From the NCBI GenBank assembly GCA_942493145.1, contig OW818679.1, forward strand, positions 4,154,001 to 4,218,000: a stretch of DNA of 64,000 nucleotides. Direction: 5' to 3'. Shown here piece by piece: positions 63,415 through 64,000 of this stretch. A program made the position numbers and the translations under genes. The notes beneath the pieces are model-generated. The model was not told the DNA's origin and searched no databases. It saw nothing but the letters and a program-made list of their open reading frames with translations. Source of the stretch: ENR-C20 sp942493145. GTDB taxonomy: Bacteria; Bacillota; Clostridia; Acetivibrionales; DTU013. Position 1 is the stretch's first letter. Every line of letters starts with the position of its first letter.

Positions 63415-64000
63415 ATGAAGGTGTTGTTCCTGTCAGCATCTACCGGCGGAGGACATTATAAAGCCGCAGAAGCATTGTATGAACAAATCGAACTCAAGCA
63501 TCCCGGTTCCGGGTCTGTGATAATTGATGCCATGAAGGCTGTCAGCCCCCATGTTGACAGGCTTATTGTCAATACATATCTGGGCACCATCAAGAACGCG
63601 CCCTACCTGTACAGCACTCTTTACAGGCTGGCAGAATCCGGGCAGGGTCTCTGCAATGCTGCAAGAAACCTGAATGGCCTGCTCTCCGGAAGGCTACTGG
63701 ATTTGGTAAATATGCAACAGCCTTCGGTAATTGTCTGCACCCATACCCTCCCACTCCAGATGCTTTCCTGCCTCAAATCCAAAGGAAGGCTCAATGTACC
63801 TGTCGTGGCTGTGGTTACTGATTTCGCAAACCACATGTTCTGGAAGCTCGAGGGTGTGGATGCTTATGTGGTCGCCCATGATAGGATCAAGTCCGAAATG
63901 TCCCAAATGGGGATTCCTGAGGAAAAGATATTTGCTTTCGGCATTCCCATATCCAGGCACTTCGTCAATAAAACAGACAGGCCTCGTATATTGTCTGAAA
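63415..64000 (+). CDS. MGDG synthase/UgtP-like diacylglycerol glycosyltransferase (partial, 3' end outside window)
   Basis: 195 residues of a GT28-type glycosyltransferase are present. The N-terminus KVLFLSASTGGGHYKAAEAL is the MGDG synthase-type glycine loop, followed by QPSVIVCTHTLPLQML and VPVVAVVTDFANHMFW, then GIPISRHF near the edge. The family adds sugar from UDP-sugar to diacylglycerol for membrane glycolipids. CAGGAGGTACGACCG precedes the ATG. It is divergent from YpeB. Sugar specificity cannot be read from this half. Confidence 0.9.
   Translation, partial: MKVLFLSASTGGGHYKAAEALYEQIELKHPGSGSVIIDAMKAVSPHVDRLIVNTYLGTIKNAPYLYSTLYRLAESGQGLCNAARNLNGLLSGRLLDLVNMQQPSVIVCTHTLPLQMLSCLKSKGRLNVPVVAVVTDFANHMFWKLEGVDAYVVAHDRIKSEMSQMGIPEEKIFAFGIPISRHFVNKTDRPRILSE

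Overview
The window reads as chromosomal DNA of a Gram-positive, spore-forming anaerobe of the class Clostridia. The evidence is a germination protein YpeB, a DnaD-type/DnaI-type replication pair, S-layer homology domains, many lipobox lipoproteins, strong GGAGG ribosome binding sites with frequent TTG/GTG starts, and an HdrA-like flavoprotein facing a corrinoid/tetrahydrofolate methyltransferase. No phage, complete insertion sequence or CRISPR array was seen. Several small palindromic repeat families are present.

Layout. 0-1.7 kb: HdrA-like gene (cut by the window edge) divergent from a methyltetrahydrofolate-type methyltransferase. 2-7.9 kb: PucR regulator, NCS1 permease, DUF917 protein and hydantoinase/oxoprolinase, a typical hydantoin/purine-ring utilisation cluster. 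8-12.7 kb: stalk-domain secreted protein, DUF2461 protein, tRNA-Arg(ACG), an SDR lacking the catalytic YxxxK, a small membrane protein and a LysR regulator. 12.7-20.1 kb: a complete dipeptide/oligopeptide ABC operon (SBP, two permeases, two ATPases) divergent from an alpha/beta hydrolase. 20.2-25.8 kb: a membrane protein, a 14-repeat double beta-propeller protein, and a PhoB-type response regulator with its kinase. 25.8-32.5 kb: a complete Liv-type ABC operon behind a consensus sigma-54 promoter, next to a sigma-54 activator gene. 32.7-41.4 kb: a PilZ protein, then an operon that pairs a ribose-type ABC importer with two ACMSD-like amidohydrolases, controlled by or facing a LysR gene. 41.7-45.4 kb: a 1223-residue SLH/Ig-like/NodB deacetylase surface protein.

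45.5-52 kb is the most unusual region. It is a compact acyl-chain cluster: APH-like kinase, two stand-alone condensation-domain acyltransferases, a FabG-like reductase, a KAS III with a low-complexity insertion, a discrete acyl carrier protein and a hot-dog thioesterase. The promoters of its four transcription units share a TATGTAAA-like motif. I do not recognise this combination as a described pathway. 52-58.4 kb: a YesM/YesN two-component system between two family 1 solute-binding lipoproteins with no permeases. 58.7-64 kb: DnaD-like and DnaC/DnaI-like genes, a CPBP protease, YpeB without SleB, and the start of a diacylglycerol glucosyltransferase-like gene.

The main theme is uptake and breakdown of small organic molecules through four ABC or permease systems, each tied to a local regulator (PucR, LysR, sigma-54 activator, YesMN), plus one candidate biosynthetic cluster. 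Functions rest on motif reading without database searches. Start codons were chosen from ribosome binding sites and often differ from the longest reading frame.
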